The notes below the pieces were generated by a model. That model was given only the letters and a program-made list of their open reading frames with translations. It searched no databases and had not been told where the DNA came from. A program made the position numbers and the translations under genes. A stretch of 64,000 bases of DNA from the NCBI RefSeq assembly GCF_003173595.1, contig NZ_QGNZ01000001.1, positions 682,001-746,000 on the forward strand, read 5' to 3'. This document shows positions 32,647 through 40,432 of this stretch, one piece after another. Each line of letters begins with the position of its first letter. Within the stretch, counting starts at the first letter, position 1. Origin of the DNA: Pedobacter yonginensis. GTDB lineage: Bacteria; Bacteroidota; Bacteroidia; Sphingobacteriales; Sphingobacteriaceae.

Positions 32647-34800
32647 ATGAGAAACCTAACCAAACTCATTTTTGCTACTGTGCTGATGATGCTGATTAAC
32701 AGCAAGGCGAGTAAAAGTCAATCCAAAACCACACTTACCAAGTACGTCAACACCTTTATTGGTACAGCGCCATTAACTGATCCTAAAATATTAGGCTATG
32801 AATTGCCCAAGGGTTGGAGATCATGGGCAGGATTAACCTTTCCAGGCAGTTCCTTACCAAACGCTATGGTGCAGCTCAGTCCCATTACCGAGTACGGATC
32901 TGGAGCGGGGTATGAATACGAAGATGATATGATTTACGGTTTCGCGCATACGAACAAAGGCCACTGGAACCTCTGTAACATCCCCATTTTACCACTTTCT
33001 CATCCGAAGGAAAAGTTCGGTTCGAAATTTTCGCATAAAAATGAGCGTTCCGCACCCGGTTTCTATCAGGTTTATTTAGAAGATTACAATGTGAATGTGA
33101 GCTTAACCTCAACCCTTAGGTGTGGCTATCACAAATATGAATTTAAAGATAATAACAACAAGCAAATTCTATTTGATTTAGGAAAAGCAAACAGCAGAGT
33201 ATCAACTTGGAATATCGAACAAGTTGGCAAATCGGCGGTAAAGGGCTTTCAGGGAGGTGAAAATATATATTTCTATGCCACTGTAAATGGAACCATCGAA
33301 AAGCTGGACCAGGTAGATCCAACCAAACGTACTGGCTATGCCATCATCCATTTGGCAAATGGAAGCACAGCACCTGTTGAACTGAAAATTGGCCTATCCT
33401 TCGTAAGTGTAGAAAACGCAAAACAAAATTTAGAAAAGGAAATAGGCAATAAAACTTTTAACGAGATCAAAAGCGAGGCCACAACCCAGTGGGAATCATT
33501 GCTTTCCGCCATTCAGGTTAAAGGGGGCACCGATAAGCAAAAAGTAATGTTGTATTCTAGCCTTTACCGCTCATTCCTGTGGCCAGCTTTGCGTAGCGAT
33601 GTAAACGGAGAGTTTAGAGATGCCAAGCGCAACGTGGTTAAAGCAGAATTTAATTACTATACTGAACCATCATTGTGGGATACCTATCGCAATAAGGATG
33701 TTCTGTTAGGTCTGCTTACCCCGAATGTAACTTTAGATGTGATCAAGTCGATGAAAGATGTAGGCGATAAAACAGGCTTCATTCCGACTTTTTTTCATGG
33801 CGATCATGGCGCATCATCAATAGCGGGTGCGTATTTGAGGGGAATTGATGACTTTGACATCAAAGCTACTTACCAAATTCTACTGCGCAATGCAAATGTA
33901 TCTGGTGGTGCACGGCCTTTTATTTCGGAGTACATTGCTAAAGGCTATATTTCTGATCCTGATGTAAAAAACCCACATGTAGAAACCAAGGCAAAGGCGG
34001 GCGTATCCAAAACGTTGGAATATTCCTATGATGATTATTCACTTGCGCAGCTTGCGAAAAAATTGGGTGATACAGCCAATTACAGAATCCTGATGGCCAG
34101 ATCCAAGAACTATAAAAACATGTTTGATCCCGCCACCCGTTTTATGCGTGGTCGCTTAGAAAATGGCGATTGGATAAAGCCATTTAATCCACAATACCCT
34201 TATTATGAGTACATGTATCGCGAAGCCAATGCTTGGCAGGTATCATTTTATGCACCGCATGATATGAAAGGACTAATTGAATTATATGGCGGGCCACAAG
34301 GATTTGAATCCAAACTCGATTCCTTGTTTACCCTACCATGGAATCCAAATTATATTGCCAGAAATGTAGAGACCATGATTGGGCAATACTGCCAAGGCAA
34401 TCAACCCGATCATGAAGCGCCATTTGCGTACACGTTTATCGGTAAGCCAGAGAAATCGCAAGAAATACTCGATTATATTTTAAATAATTTATACGGAATA
34501 GGAGATGATGGCTTAGCTTTATCTGGAATGGACGATGCAGGCGAAATGTCTTCTTGGTATGTATTCAGCGCTTTAGGTTTATATCCTTTTTCGGCAACCG
34601 ATCCCGAATATTTAGTTACCGCACCACTTTTTGATGAAGTGAAGTGGAAAACAAGTTCAGGAAAGTTAATCACGATAACAAAACCAGGCAAGGGCAGAGG
34701 CATTACGGAAATTAGGGTAAACGGGAAAACCAATACAGGCTATTTTGTACCAAATGATCTTTTTATAAATGGAGGTAAGATTGAAATTTTGACCAAGTAA
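32647..34800 (+). CDS. GH92 alpha-mannosidase
   Basis: 717 aa from ATG 32647, chosen because it gives a normal signal peptide (MRNLTKLIFATVLMML...) and a promoter box lies just upstream; the frame is open back to GTG 32617. GH92 enzymes are calcium-dependent inverting alpha-mannosidases. Landmarks: 'KYVNTFIGTA', 'FPGSSLPNAMVQLSPIT', 'LWDTYRNKDVLLGLL', 'EANAWQVSFYAPHD' with the likely general acid Glu526, 'GNQPDHEAPFAYTF', and 'SGMDDAGEMSSWYVFSALGLYPF' with the acidic pair Asp629-Asp630. It stands alone, not in a visible operon, and would trim mannose from glycans in the periplasm. Confidence 0.93.
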   Translation: MRNLTKLIFATVLMMLINSKASKSQSKTTLTKYVNTFIGTAPLTDPKILGYELPKGWRSWAGLTFPGSSLPNAMVQLSPITEYGSGAGYEYEDDMIYGFAHTNKGHWNLCNIPILPLSHPKEKFGSKFSHKNERSAPGFYQVYLEDYNVNVSLTSTLRCGYHKYEFKDNNNKQILFDLGKANSRVSTWNIEQVGKSAVKGFQGGENIYFYATVNGTIEKLDQVDPTKRTGYAIIHLANGSTAPVELKIGLSFVSVENAKQNLEKEIGNKTFNEIKSEATTQWESLLSAIQVKGGTDKQKVMLYSSLYRSFLWPALRSDVNGEFRDAKRNVVKAEFNYYTEPSLWDTYRNKDVLLGLLTPNVTLDVIKSMKDVGDKTGFIPTFFHGDHGASSIAGAYLRGIDDFDIKATYQILLRNANVSGGARPFISEYIAKGYISDPDVKNPHVETKAKAGVSKTLEYSYDDYSLAQLAKKLGDTANYRILMARSKNYKNMFDPATRFMRGRLENGDWIKPFNPQYPYYEYMYREANAWQVSFYAPHDMKGLIELYGGPQGFESKLDSLFTLPWNPNYIARNVETMIGQYCQGNQPDHEAPFAYTFIGKPEKSQEILDYILNNLYGIGDDGLALSGMDDAGEMSSWYVFSALGLYPFSATDPEYLVTAPLFDEVKWKTSSGKLITITKPGKGRGITEIRVNGKTNTGYFVPNDLFINGGKIEILTK

Positions 34801-34892
34801 CCGAGCCCAGCGCGATAACCTTCAAGATTAGATGTATAAGACTTCAAGTAATTAAATTGAATTCTAAAAGTCAAACTTTTAATTGTTTAATA

Positions 34893-34920
34893 TTTGTTTA
34901 ACAAAACGCGATTATCTTTG
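34893..34920 (+). promoter_or_regulatory. Putative promoter of the alcohol dehydrogenase gene
   Basis: TTTG at 34893-34896 and TATCTTTG at 34913-34920 match the -33 and -7 elements of the Bacteroidota primary sigma factor, with a spacer (16 nt) slightly shorter than usual. The start codon is 29 nt further on. Confidence 0.55.
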
Positions 34921-34949
34921 TTAAAGAACAATTAACTAAAAATTATATC

Positions 34950-35993
34950 ATGATTGCAACAAAAGGATATGCGGCTCAAAACCCAGGTACAGATTTAGCA
35001 CCTTGGAATTTTGAACGTCGCGAAGTTGGACCACACGACGTTCAATTCGAAATATTATTCTGTGGCGTTTGCCATTCAGATTTACACCAAATTAAAAACG
35101 ATTGGTTTCCAGGTATCTTCCCTATGGTACCCGGCCACGAAATTGTTGGTCGTGTAATTAAAGTAGGCGATCACGTTAAGAAATTCAAAGTAGGCGACCT
35201 TGCAGGAACAGGCTGTATGGTAGATTCTTGTCAGGTTTGCGAAAACTGTAAGCAAGATTTAGAGCAATACTGCTTAGAAGGCAATACACAAACTTACAAC
35301 GGTTTAGAGAGAGACGGCAAAACCCCAACTTATGGTGGATATTCAGATTCTATCGTAGTAAGAGAAGAATTTGTATTGCATGTTTCTGATAAATTAAATT
35401 TAGCAGCCGTAGCCCCACTACTTTGCGCTGGAATTACAACTTACTCTCCATTAAGACATTGGAAGGTTGGTAAAGGGCATAAACTTGCTGTTTTAGGACT
35501 TGGTGGCCTAGGGCACATGGCGGTTAAATTCGGAGTTGCCTTTGGTGCTGAAGTTACGGTTTTAAGTACCTCACCTAAGAAAGAAGAAGACGCTAAAAAA
35601 TTAGGTGCTCATCATTTTGTTGTAACCACAGATCCTGAGCAAATTAAAGCAGCAACCGGAACATTCGATTTCATCTTGGATACCGTTTCAGCAGAGCACG
35701 ATTTTAATATGTACCTTTCATTGCTTAGAACCAATGGAACACATATCTGCGTAGGCGTTCCACCAAAACCAGCAGAAATTGCTGCATTTAGCTTATTGGG
35801 TGGCAGAAAAAGTTTAGCAGGATCAGGAATTGGCGGTATAGCCGAAACTCAGGAAATGCTTGATTTCTGTGCCGAAAATAATATCGTGTCAGACATTGAA
35901 ATGATTTATATGAAAGATATTCATACCGCCTACGAACGTATGGAAAAAGGCGATGTACGTTACAGATTTGTAATTGATATGGCAACCTTGTAA
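34950..35993 (+). CDS. NAD(P)-dependent alcohol dehydrogenase, YahK / cinnamyl-alcohol type
   Basis: 347 aa zinc-dependent medium-chain dehydrogenase. Catalytic zinc ligands: Cys38 in 'FCGVCHSDLH' and His63 in 'VPGHEIVG'. Structural zinc: Cys94, Cys97, Cys100, Cys108. Rossmann motif 'LAVLGLGGLGHMAVKFG' followed by 'VTVLSTSPKKEEDAKKLGAHHF', as in YahK-type aldehyde reductases, which reduce many aldehydes with NADPH. Single-gene unit with its own promoter and a strong terminator. Probably aldehyde detoxification. Confidence 0.93.
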   Translation: MIATKGYAAQNPGTDLAPWNFERREVGPHDVQFEILFCGVCHSDLHQIKNDWFPGIFPMVPGHEIVGRVIKVGDHVKKFKVGDLAGTGCMVDSCQVCENCKQDLEQYCLEGNTQTYNGLERDGKTPTYGGYSDSIVVREEFVLHVSDKLNLAAVAPLLCAGITTYSPLRHWKVGKGHKLAVLGLGGLGHMAVKFGVAFGAEVTVLSTSPKKEEDAKKLGAHHFVVTTDPEQIKAATGTFDFILDTVSAEHDFNMYLSLLRTNGTHICVGVPPKPAEIAAFSLLGGRKSLAGSGIGGIAETQEMLDFCAENNIVSDIEMIYMKDIHTAYERMEKGDVRYRFVIDMATL

Positions 35994-36009
35994 AAGCAAT
36001 TCTGATTGG

Positions 36010-36045
36010 AAAGGCCAGTAAGTTTCTGATTTACTGGCCTTTTTT
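36010..36045 (+). terminator. Intrinsic terminator after the alcohol dehydrogenase gene
   Basis: A 12-bp perfect stem (AAAGGCCAGTAA and TTACTGGCCTTT) with a 9-nt loop, followed by a T run. Confidence 0.9.
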
Positions 36046-36248
36046 ATGCAATTTCCAAACATCAATTAAGGTTTGGCAAAGTACCATTCGTTAAAAAAAC
36101 GATGTTCGTTAAACTGAATTTGATTCATGTTTTTCATGCGGCTCAAATTGTATCAGGGTCATCAACTCCTCTCCAGCTATTCAGTTCAAGAAATAAAAAC
36201 CATTTGGTTTACCTCGTGTTTGAAATAAGGGCGATACAGTAAGTCCCT

Positions 36249-36256
36249 TAAATTTG
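36249..36256 (+). promoter_or_regulatory. Putative -7 box immediately upstream of the PRC-barrel gene
   Basis: TAAATTTG ends 5 nt before ATG 36262, so a transcript from it would be nearly leaderless. A TTTG at 36219-36222 is further away than the usual -33 distance. Confidence 0.4.
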
Positions 36257-36261
36257 AAATT

Positions 36262-37107
36262 ATGAATAAAGGTAATATTGAGTACATCAACCTAGAAGAG
36301 TTATCCAACACAGACTACAAAATTATTGACGGCGAAACAGACATTACAGGTTGGACCATTGTAGATGAAAGTGACGCGACAGTGGGCAAAGTAAGAGATT
36401 TATTGTTCGATCCAGAGCAAAATGCCATCCGATACCTTATTGTAGATTTGGATGAAAGTGTGCCGAATGGTGAAGAAAAAGCCATTCTTTTACCAATTGG
36501 TATTACCACACTTGATGGAGATAAAAAGCGGGTAGTAATTCCCGCCATGCACAAAGACCAGTTTGCAGCGATGCCACAATATATTATTGGCGAAGTTACC
36601 AGAGATACAGAAATGAAAATCAGATCGGCAATTGGAAGCCCCGCGGCACTGCGTATTGAAGAAGAAATTGCAGAAATGGATTCATCAGAATTTTATAACC
36701 ACCATCATTTCGATAGAGGCCATTTAGGATCAAGAACCCACGAAGCACAATCCATCACAAGCCCTCAGGATGCTTCACTAAACACGCGTGAGGAAGAAGA
36801 AAATACCATCCACGAACTTATCGAACGGTCAGGAGAGAGCGTATCACATCAAGCCGAAAATCAACATCATGCAACAGATAACTTTGAAGCATTTGATGTA
36901 CAAACCGGTGAGGGGATATTCGTGATTGAACCACAAGAAAATGGTACTTATAGAATTTTGAATCAGAGTGAGAAAATTGGTGTGATCTATGCAGAATCTG
37001 GCGAAAGGGGAGTTGAATGGAAAACCATGGATCAATTAGACGATCGTTTTGTAGAGGTAATTGGCGAAGGGATCAGATTACATCATCAATCAACTTCCAA
37101 TTTCTAA
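36262..37107 (+). CDS. PRC-barrel domain protein
   Basis: 281 aa soluble protein. The N-terminal PRC-barrel is clear (about residues 18-100: 'DITGWTIVDESDATVGKVRDLLFDPEQNAIRYLIVDLD'). An acidic, His-rich linker follows (about 140-215, with 'NHHHFDRGH'), and a C-terminal 'YRILNQSEKIGVIYAESGERGVEWKTMDQLDD' segment may be a small second domain. Such proteins are often stress-induced in Bacteroidota; function unknown. No signal peptide. Confidence 0.85.
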   Translation: MNKGNIEYINLEELSNTDYKIIDGETDITGWTIVDESDATVGKVRDLLFDPEQNAIRYLIVDLDESVPNGEEKAILLPIGITTLDGDKKRVVIPAMHKDQFAAMPQYIIGEVTRDTEMKIRSAIGSPAALRIEEEIAEMDSSEFYNHHHFDRGHLGSRTHEAQSITSPQDASLNTREEEENTIHELIERSGESVSHQAENQHHATDNFEAFDVQTGEGIFVIEPQENGTYRILNQSEKIGVIYAESGERGVEWKTMDQLDDRFVEVIGEGIRLHHQSTSNF

Positions 37108-37171
37108 ATTAACTTGAGGGCTTAGTTTTCTAATATAAGCCAAAGATAATCAAGAAGATATTGATTCCAAA

Positions 37172-37205
37172 AAAGGGGCATTCAGCAGATGGATGTCCCT
37201 TTCTT
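37172..37205 (+). terminator. Probable terminator after the PRC-barrel gene
   Basis: AAAGGGGCAT and ATGTCCCTTT pair with one mismatch across an 11-nt loop, followed by T-rich sequence. Confidence 0.55.
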
Positions 37206-37285
37206 GTTTTCCAATTACTGCTTTTGGCAAATCCCCCATGTTCAAAAGATACAACAGCGTAATTCAGCATTCTGATTTTACTTAA

Positions 37286-37321
37286 ACTTCAAAATGTCTT
37301 CAGTATCTTTAACCATATTTG
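37286..37321 (+). promoter_or_regulatory. CTTCA direct-repeat promoter motif, copy 1 (two-component/efflux operon)
   Basis: CTTCA at 37287-37291 and 37298-37302 (11-bp period), then 15 nt, then TTTG ending at 37321. The -7-like box is CATATTTG. OmpR-family regulators typically bind direct repeats with an 11-bp period next to the -35 region. ATG 37328 lies 6 nt after the box, so the regulator mRNA would be almost leaderless. Confidence 0.72.
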
Positions 37322-37327
37322 CCTACC

Positions 37328-38005
37328 ATGAAAATCCTAATCATCGAAGATGAGCTTGTTTTACAACGCAGTATTGCCCAATACCTAACCGGTGAAGGAA
37401 ATATTTGCAGTATGGCTTCAACTTATGCGCAGGCCCTCGAAAGACTAAATGCTTATCAGTACGATTGCATTTTGTTAGATTTAACACTCCCTGATGGTGA
37501 AGGACTCCAGATTTTAAATTACCTCAAAAGGATGAACAGAACAGAAGGGGTAATCATCATCTCAGCCAGAAACTCCATCGATCAAAAAATAGAAGGATTA
37601 AGTTTGGGTGCAGATGATTATTTAATTAAACCCTTCCATCTCTCCGAATTAAATGCCAGAATTTTAGCCATTGTACGTCGTAAAAGCGCTCATGGCGAGC
37701 GACATATAGAGTTTCATGAAATCAGAATAGATTTAGATGCAAAAGAGGTACTCGTAAACGGTAAACTTGTTTATATGACCAAAAAGGAATTTGATTTGTT
37801 ACTGTATTTTGTTTCCAACAAAGGCAAAGTAATTTCTAAATCTGCGGCAGTAGAACACATTTGGGGAGACGATTCGGATATGGTAGATAGCTTTGACTTC
37901 ATTTACACCCACATCAAGAACATCAGAAAAAAACTCACAGATGCAGGGAGCCGCGATTATTTTCAATCCGTTTATGGCATCGGTTATAAATTCACGGAAG
38001 CATGA
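37328..38005 (+). CDS. OmpR/PhoB-type response regulator
   Basis: 225 aa. ATG 37328 (MKILIIEDE) is chosen over the in-frame TTG three codons earlier because receivers start here. Receiver: acidic pair in 'IIEDE', phosphoacceptor Asp51 in 'ILLDLTLPDGEG', and KP in 'YLIKPF'. Winged helix: 'LTKKEFDLLLYFVSNKGKVISKSAAVEHIWGD' type region from about residue 130 and a 'SVYGIGYKF' ending. It is a transcription activator, likely autoregulated through the CTTCA direct repeats just upstream, and probably acts on the two other copies at 46822 and 50431. The stop overlaps the kinase start by 4 bp. Confidence 0.93.
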   Translation: MKILIIEDELVLQRSIAQYLTGEGNICSMASTYAQALERLNAYQYDCILLDLTLPDGEGLQILNYLKRMNRTEGVIIISARNSIDQKIEGLSLGADDYLIKPFHLSELNARILAIVRRKSAHGERHIEFHEIRIDLDAKEVLVNGKLVYMTKKEFDLLLYFVSNKGKVISKSAAVEHIWGDDSDMVDSFDFIYTHIKNIRKKLTDAGSRDYFQSVYGIGYKFTEA

Positions 38006-39264
38006 AGCTCTTTAGCAAATACAATAGAATTCTAATCATTGTTAGCCTTTTTGGCTTGCTGGTGATTGGATTCCTTTTTTACCAAATGCTGGCTTATTAC
38101 CTCGATCAGCAAATTGACCATGATTTGGTTGAAGAAATTATGGAGGTGAAAGAATATTCGGCTGAAGGAAAATTTTACCAACCACATGAATTTGAAGACC
38201 TGGTTGTTCAATATAAAAAAATACCAAAAGTTACCCCTTCCAGTAGCTATGCCGATACCCTTTTTTATAACCCGGTAAAGCACCGCAGAGAAACCGCCAG
38301 ATACCTGAAAACTGAACTGGCTCTGGTAGGACAACCCTACCAAATTTTGGTAATCGCCTCAAAATTTGAAAGACAAGAGCAGATAAAAAACATTTGTCTC
38401 ATCATCTTAATTCCGGTGATGTTGCTTTTCGCGATCGTTTTGCTCATCAATCGGATTTTACTCAAAAAAATATGGTCGCCCTTTTCTCAACTTCTAAATA
38501 ACATTACCGCTTTTAACATCAACCATGAGGAACCATACAAATCTGTAGAGATGCCTGTTGAAGAATTTAGGCAACTTAATGAGGTTTTAGTAGAGCTTTC
38601 TGGAAAGGTGAAATCAGACTATAACGAGATTAAATTATTTACCGAAAATGCCTCGCACGAAATGATGACCCCTTTGGCGGTAATCAATTCCAAGTTGGAT
38701 AATATGTTACAGTCTAACGTTTTAGGTAAGGAAGATGGCGAAACTTTGGTAGAATTGTATAAAGCCACCTCACGCTTAACCAAACTTAATCAGTCGCTGT
38801 TGCTTTTGGTAAAAATCGATAATAATTTGTTGCAAGATACCGAAGAGGCCAACCTCAAATTACTCATCGAAGAAAAAGCAACCTATTTTCAAGAACTTAT
38901 CACCGAACGGAACATAACTTTAGAAACCAAGTTAGAGGATGTAAGCATTTCGACCAGTCGCCAACTGTTAGATATTCTCATCAACAATCTTTTCAGCAAC
39001 GTGATTAGGCATAACTATGATGGCGGAAAAATTGAGATTAGCTTGGATGTAGACAAACTTGTTTTTGCCAATACGGGTCACAATAAGGCACTCGATCCAG
39101 AGAAAATTTTCGATCGCTTTTATAAAGATAACACTTCCGAAGGTACAGGACTTGGCCTGTCCATCCTTAAACAGATTTGCAATCGGCAGCATTACCAGCT
39201 AAATTATTCTTATGAGCACGATTTGCACACCTTTACCATCCTATTTAATCCTAAATTAATTTGA
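38002..39264 (+). CDS. Sensor histidine kinase (partner of the OmpR-type regulator)
   Basis: 420 aa membrane kinase with two transmembrane helices (about residues 8-30 and 130-150) flanking a small periplasmic sensor of about 100 residues. Cytoplasmic part: His219 in the H-box 'ENASHEMMTPLAV', N-box 'INNLFSNVIRHN', G-box 'SEGTGLGLSI'. No PAS or HAMP consensus is evident. Encoded with an RND metal pump, so a metal-ion or envelope-stress input is likely by context. Start overlaps the regulator stop (ATGA). Confidence 0.93.
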   Translation: MKLFSKYNRILIIVSLFGLLVIGFLFYQMLAYYLDQQIDHDLVEEIMEVKEYSAEGKFYQPHEFEDLVVQYKKIPKVTPSSSYADTLFYNPVKHRRETARYLKTELALVGQPYQILVIASKFERQEQIKNICLIILIPVMLLFAIVLLINRILLKKIWSPFSQLLNNITAFNINHEEPYKSVEMPVEEFRQLNEVLVELSGKVKSDYNEIKLFTENASHEMMTPLAVINSKLDNMLQSNVLGKEDGETLVELYKATSRLTKLNQSLLLLVKIDNNLLQDTEEANLKLLIEEKATYFQELITERNITLETKLEDVSISTSRQLLDILINNLFSNVIRHNYDGGKIEISLDVDKLVFANTGHNKALDPEKIFDRFYKDNTSEGTGLGLSILKQICNRQHYQLNYSYEHDLHTFTILFNPKLI

Positions 39265-39265
39265 T

Positions 39266-39934
39266 ATGGCCATTATAGCACCGAATAAACAAGATATTGG
39301 ATCAACAAAACCTGGCAAGCGATACGCGGCATCCACCCGTTTTTGGCATTGGATCAATTTTATCATCATTTCCGGATCATTACTCACCGTACTGATAAAC
39401 TCAACGCTTTTCGATCGTGCACAACGAAGTTTTGTTAAAGGTGAGTTAATGAATGCTGGCGTTGCGGTAACCGATCAACAGGCAGGTTCGGTAACCCATG
39501 GCCTTGAAGATCAGGTGTGGGGCATACACATTTACTTCGGCTACGCATTGGCTGCACTTTTTATTTTTAGGGCACTTGCCGAATTTTTTTTACCTTCGCA
39601 TCAAAGGCTCATTCCTAAACTTAAAAAAGCTTATCAAGCCTACTTCATCTTAAAAAAGGAGCGCGAGGCAGCAAAGCACGAATTGGTGGTAAAGGGACTT
39701 TATGTTGTGTTTTATGTTTTACTATTAATTATGGTGGTTACCGGCTTGCTACTGGCCTTCGAAGACAATACAGGCATCCCTAGAGACATCAACCACAGCA
39801 TAAAAGAATTCCATGGTTTCTGCATGTATTTCATTTTAGGTTTTATCGTTCTCCACCTTGCAGGCGTATATCTTGCTGAAAGGAAAGACGGTAAAGGAAT
39901 TGTTTCGGATATGATTAACGGTGGAGAGAATTAA
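39266..39934 (+). CDS. Cytochrome b561-like membrane protein
   Basis: 222 aa with four hydrophobic helices. Candidate haem-ligand histidines: His in 'RFWHWINFIIIS' (helix 1), 'WGIHIYFGYALAALF' (helix 2), and two in 'EFHGFCMYFILGFIVLHLAGVYLAE' (helices 3-4). This is the layout of prokaryotic cytochrome b561 and hydrogenase-type b subunits, which pass electrons between quinone and periplasmic partners. It begins 1 bp after the kinase gene, so it is part of the regulated operon. It may link to the Rieske/ApbE operon that shares the promoter motif. Confidence 0.85.
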   Translation: MAIIAPNKQDIGSTKPGKRYAASTRFWHWINFIIISGSLLTVLINSTLFDRAQRSFVKGELMNAGVAVTDQQAGSVTHGLEDQVWGIHIYFGYALAALFIFRALAEFFLPSHQRLIPKLKKAYQAYFILKKEREAAKHELVVKGLYVVFYVLLLIMVVTGLLLAFEDNTGIPRDINHSIKEFHGFCMYFILGFIVLHLAGVYLAERKDGKGIVSDMINGGEN

Positions 39935-39973
39935 AATTGCACATTAGCTTGAAAATACACTAGATAATTAGCC

Positions 39974-40360
39974 ATGCTCAAAAGAACTGCTGTACTTTTA
40001 TTATGCTGCTATCTGTTTTCATCTACAGAGATTTCACAGATTTTAAAACTGCCAACCTTAATTGGGCATTATCTGGTGCATAAAGAAAAGCAGCGAGACT
40101 TATCCCTCTGGGCATTTCTGGGCATACACTATTTTAGCGGTGAAGTGCATGATAGTGATTATGAGCAGGATATGAAACTGCCATTCAAAACCTGCGCTGC
40201 ACAAGGGCACGGAGAAAAACCACTTCGCGTAGAAATTGGTCAAAGTCTTATCCCTAGAGATTTGGGTCGCGAATTGCGACAACCTAAATTGGGTTTTTAT
40301 CTCATTTCTGAAATCGCCTCCACAACAGGCGCCATCTGGCAACCGCCAAAATCCTGTTAA
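39974..40360 (+). CDS. Small uncharacterised protein between cytochrome b and RND pump
   Basis: 128 aa. A short hydrophobic start (about 5-17) may be a signal peptide or membrane anchor. The middle part has 'LPTLIGHYLVHKEKQRDLSLWAFLGIHYF' followed by 'VHDSDYEQDMKLPFKTC', with several His and Cys residues that could bind a metal. I do not recognise a named domain. Context suggests an accessory of metal handling. The 72-bp space to the RND gene has no visible terminator. Confidence 0.7.
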   Translation: MLKRTAVLLLCCYLFSSTEISQILKLPTLIGHYLVHKEKQRDLSLWAFLGIHYFSGEVHDSDYEQDMKLPFKTCAAQGHGEKPLRVEIGQSLIPRDLGRELRQPKLGFYLISEIASTTGAIWQPPKSC

Positions 40361-40432
40361 GCACTTATACGCTATCCATCTGATAGGTATGAGAAAAATT
40401 TTCATGGTTTTTAACAAAATATTTAAGATGTC

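Noticed and set aside
39974..40360. A CusF-type copper chaperone
   Set aside because: The Met/His/Trp pattern of CusF was not found; only position and scattered His/Cys support metal handling.
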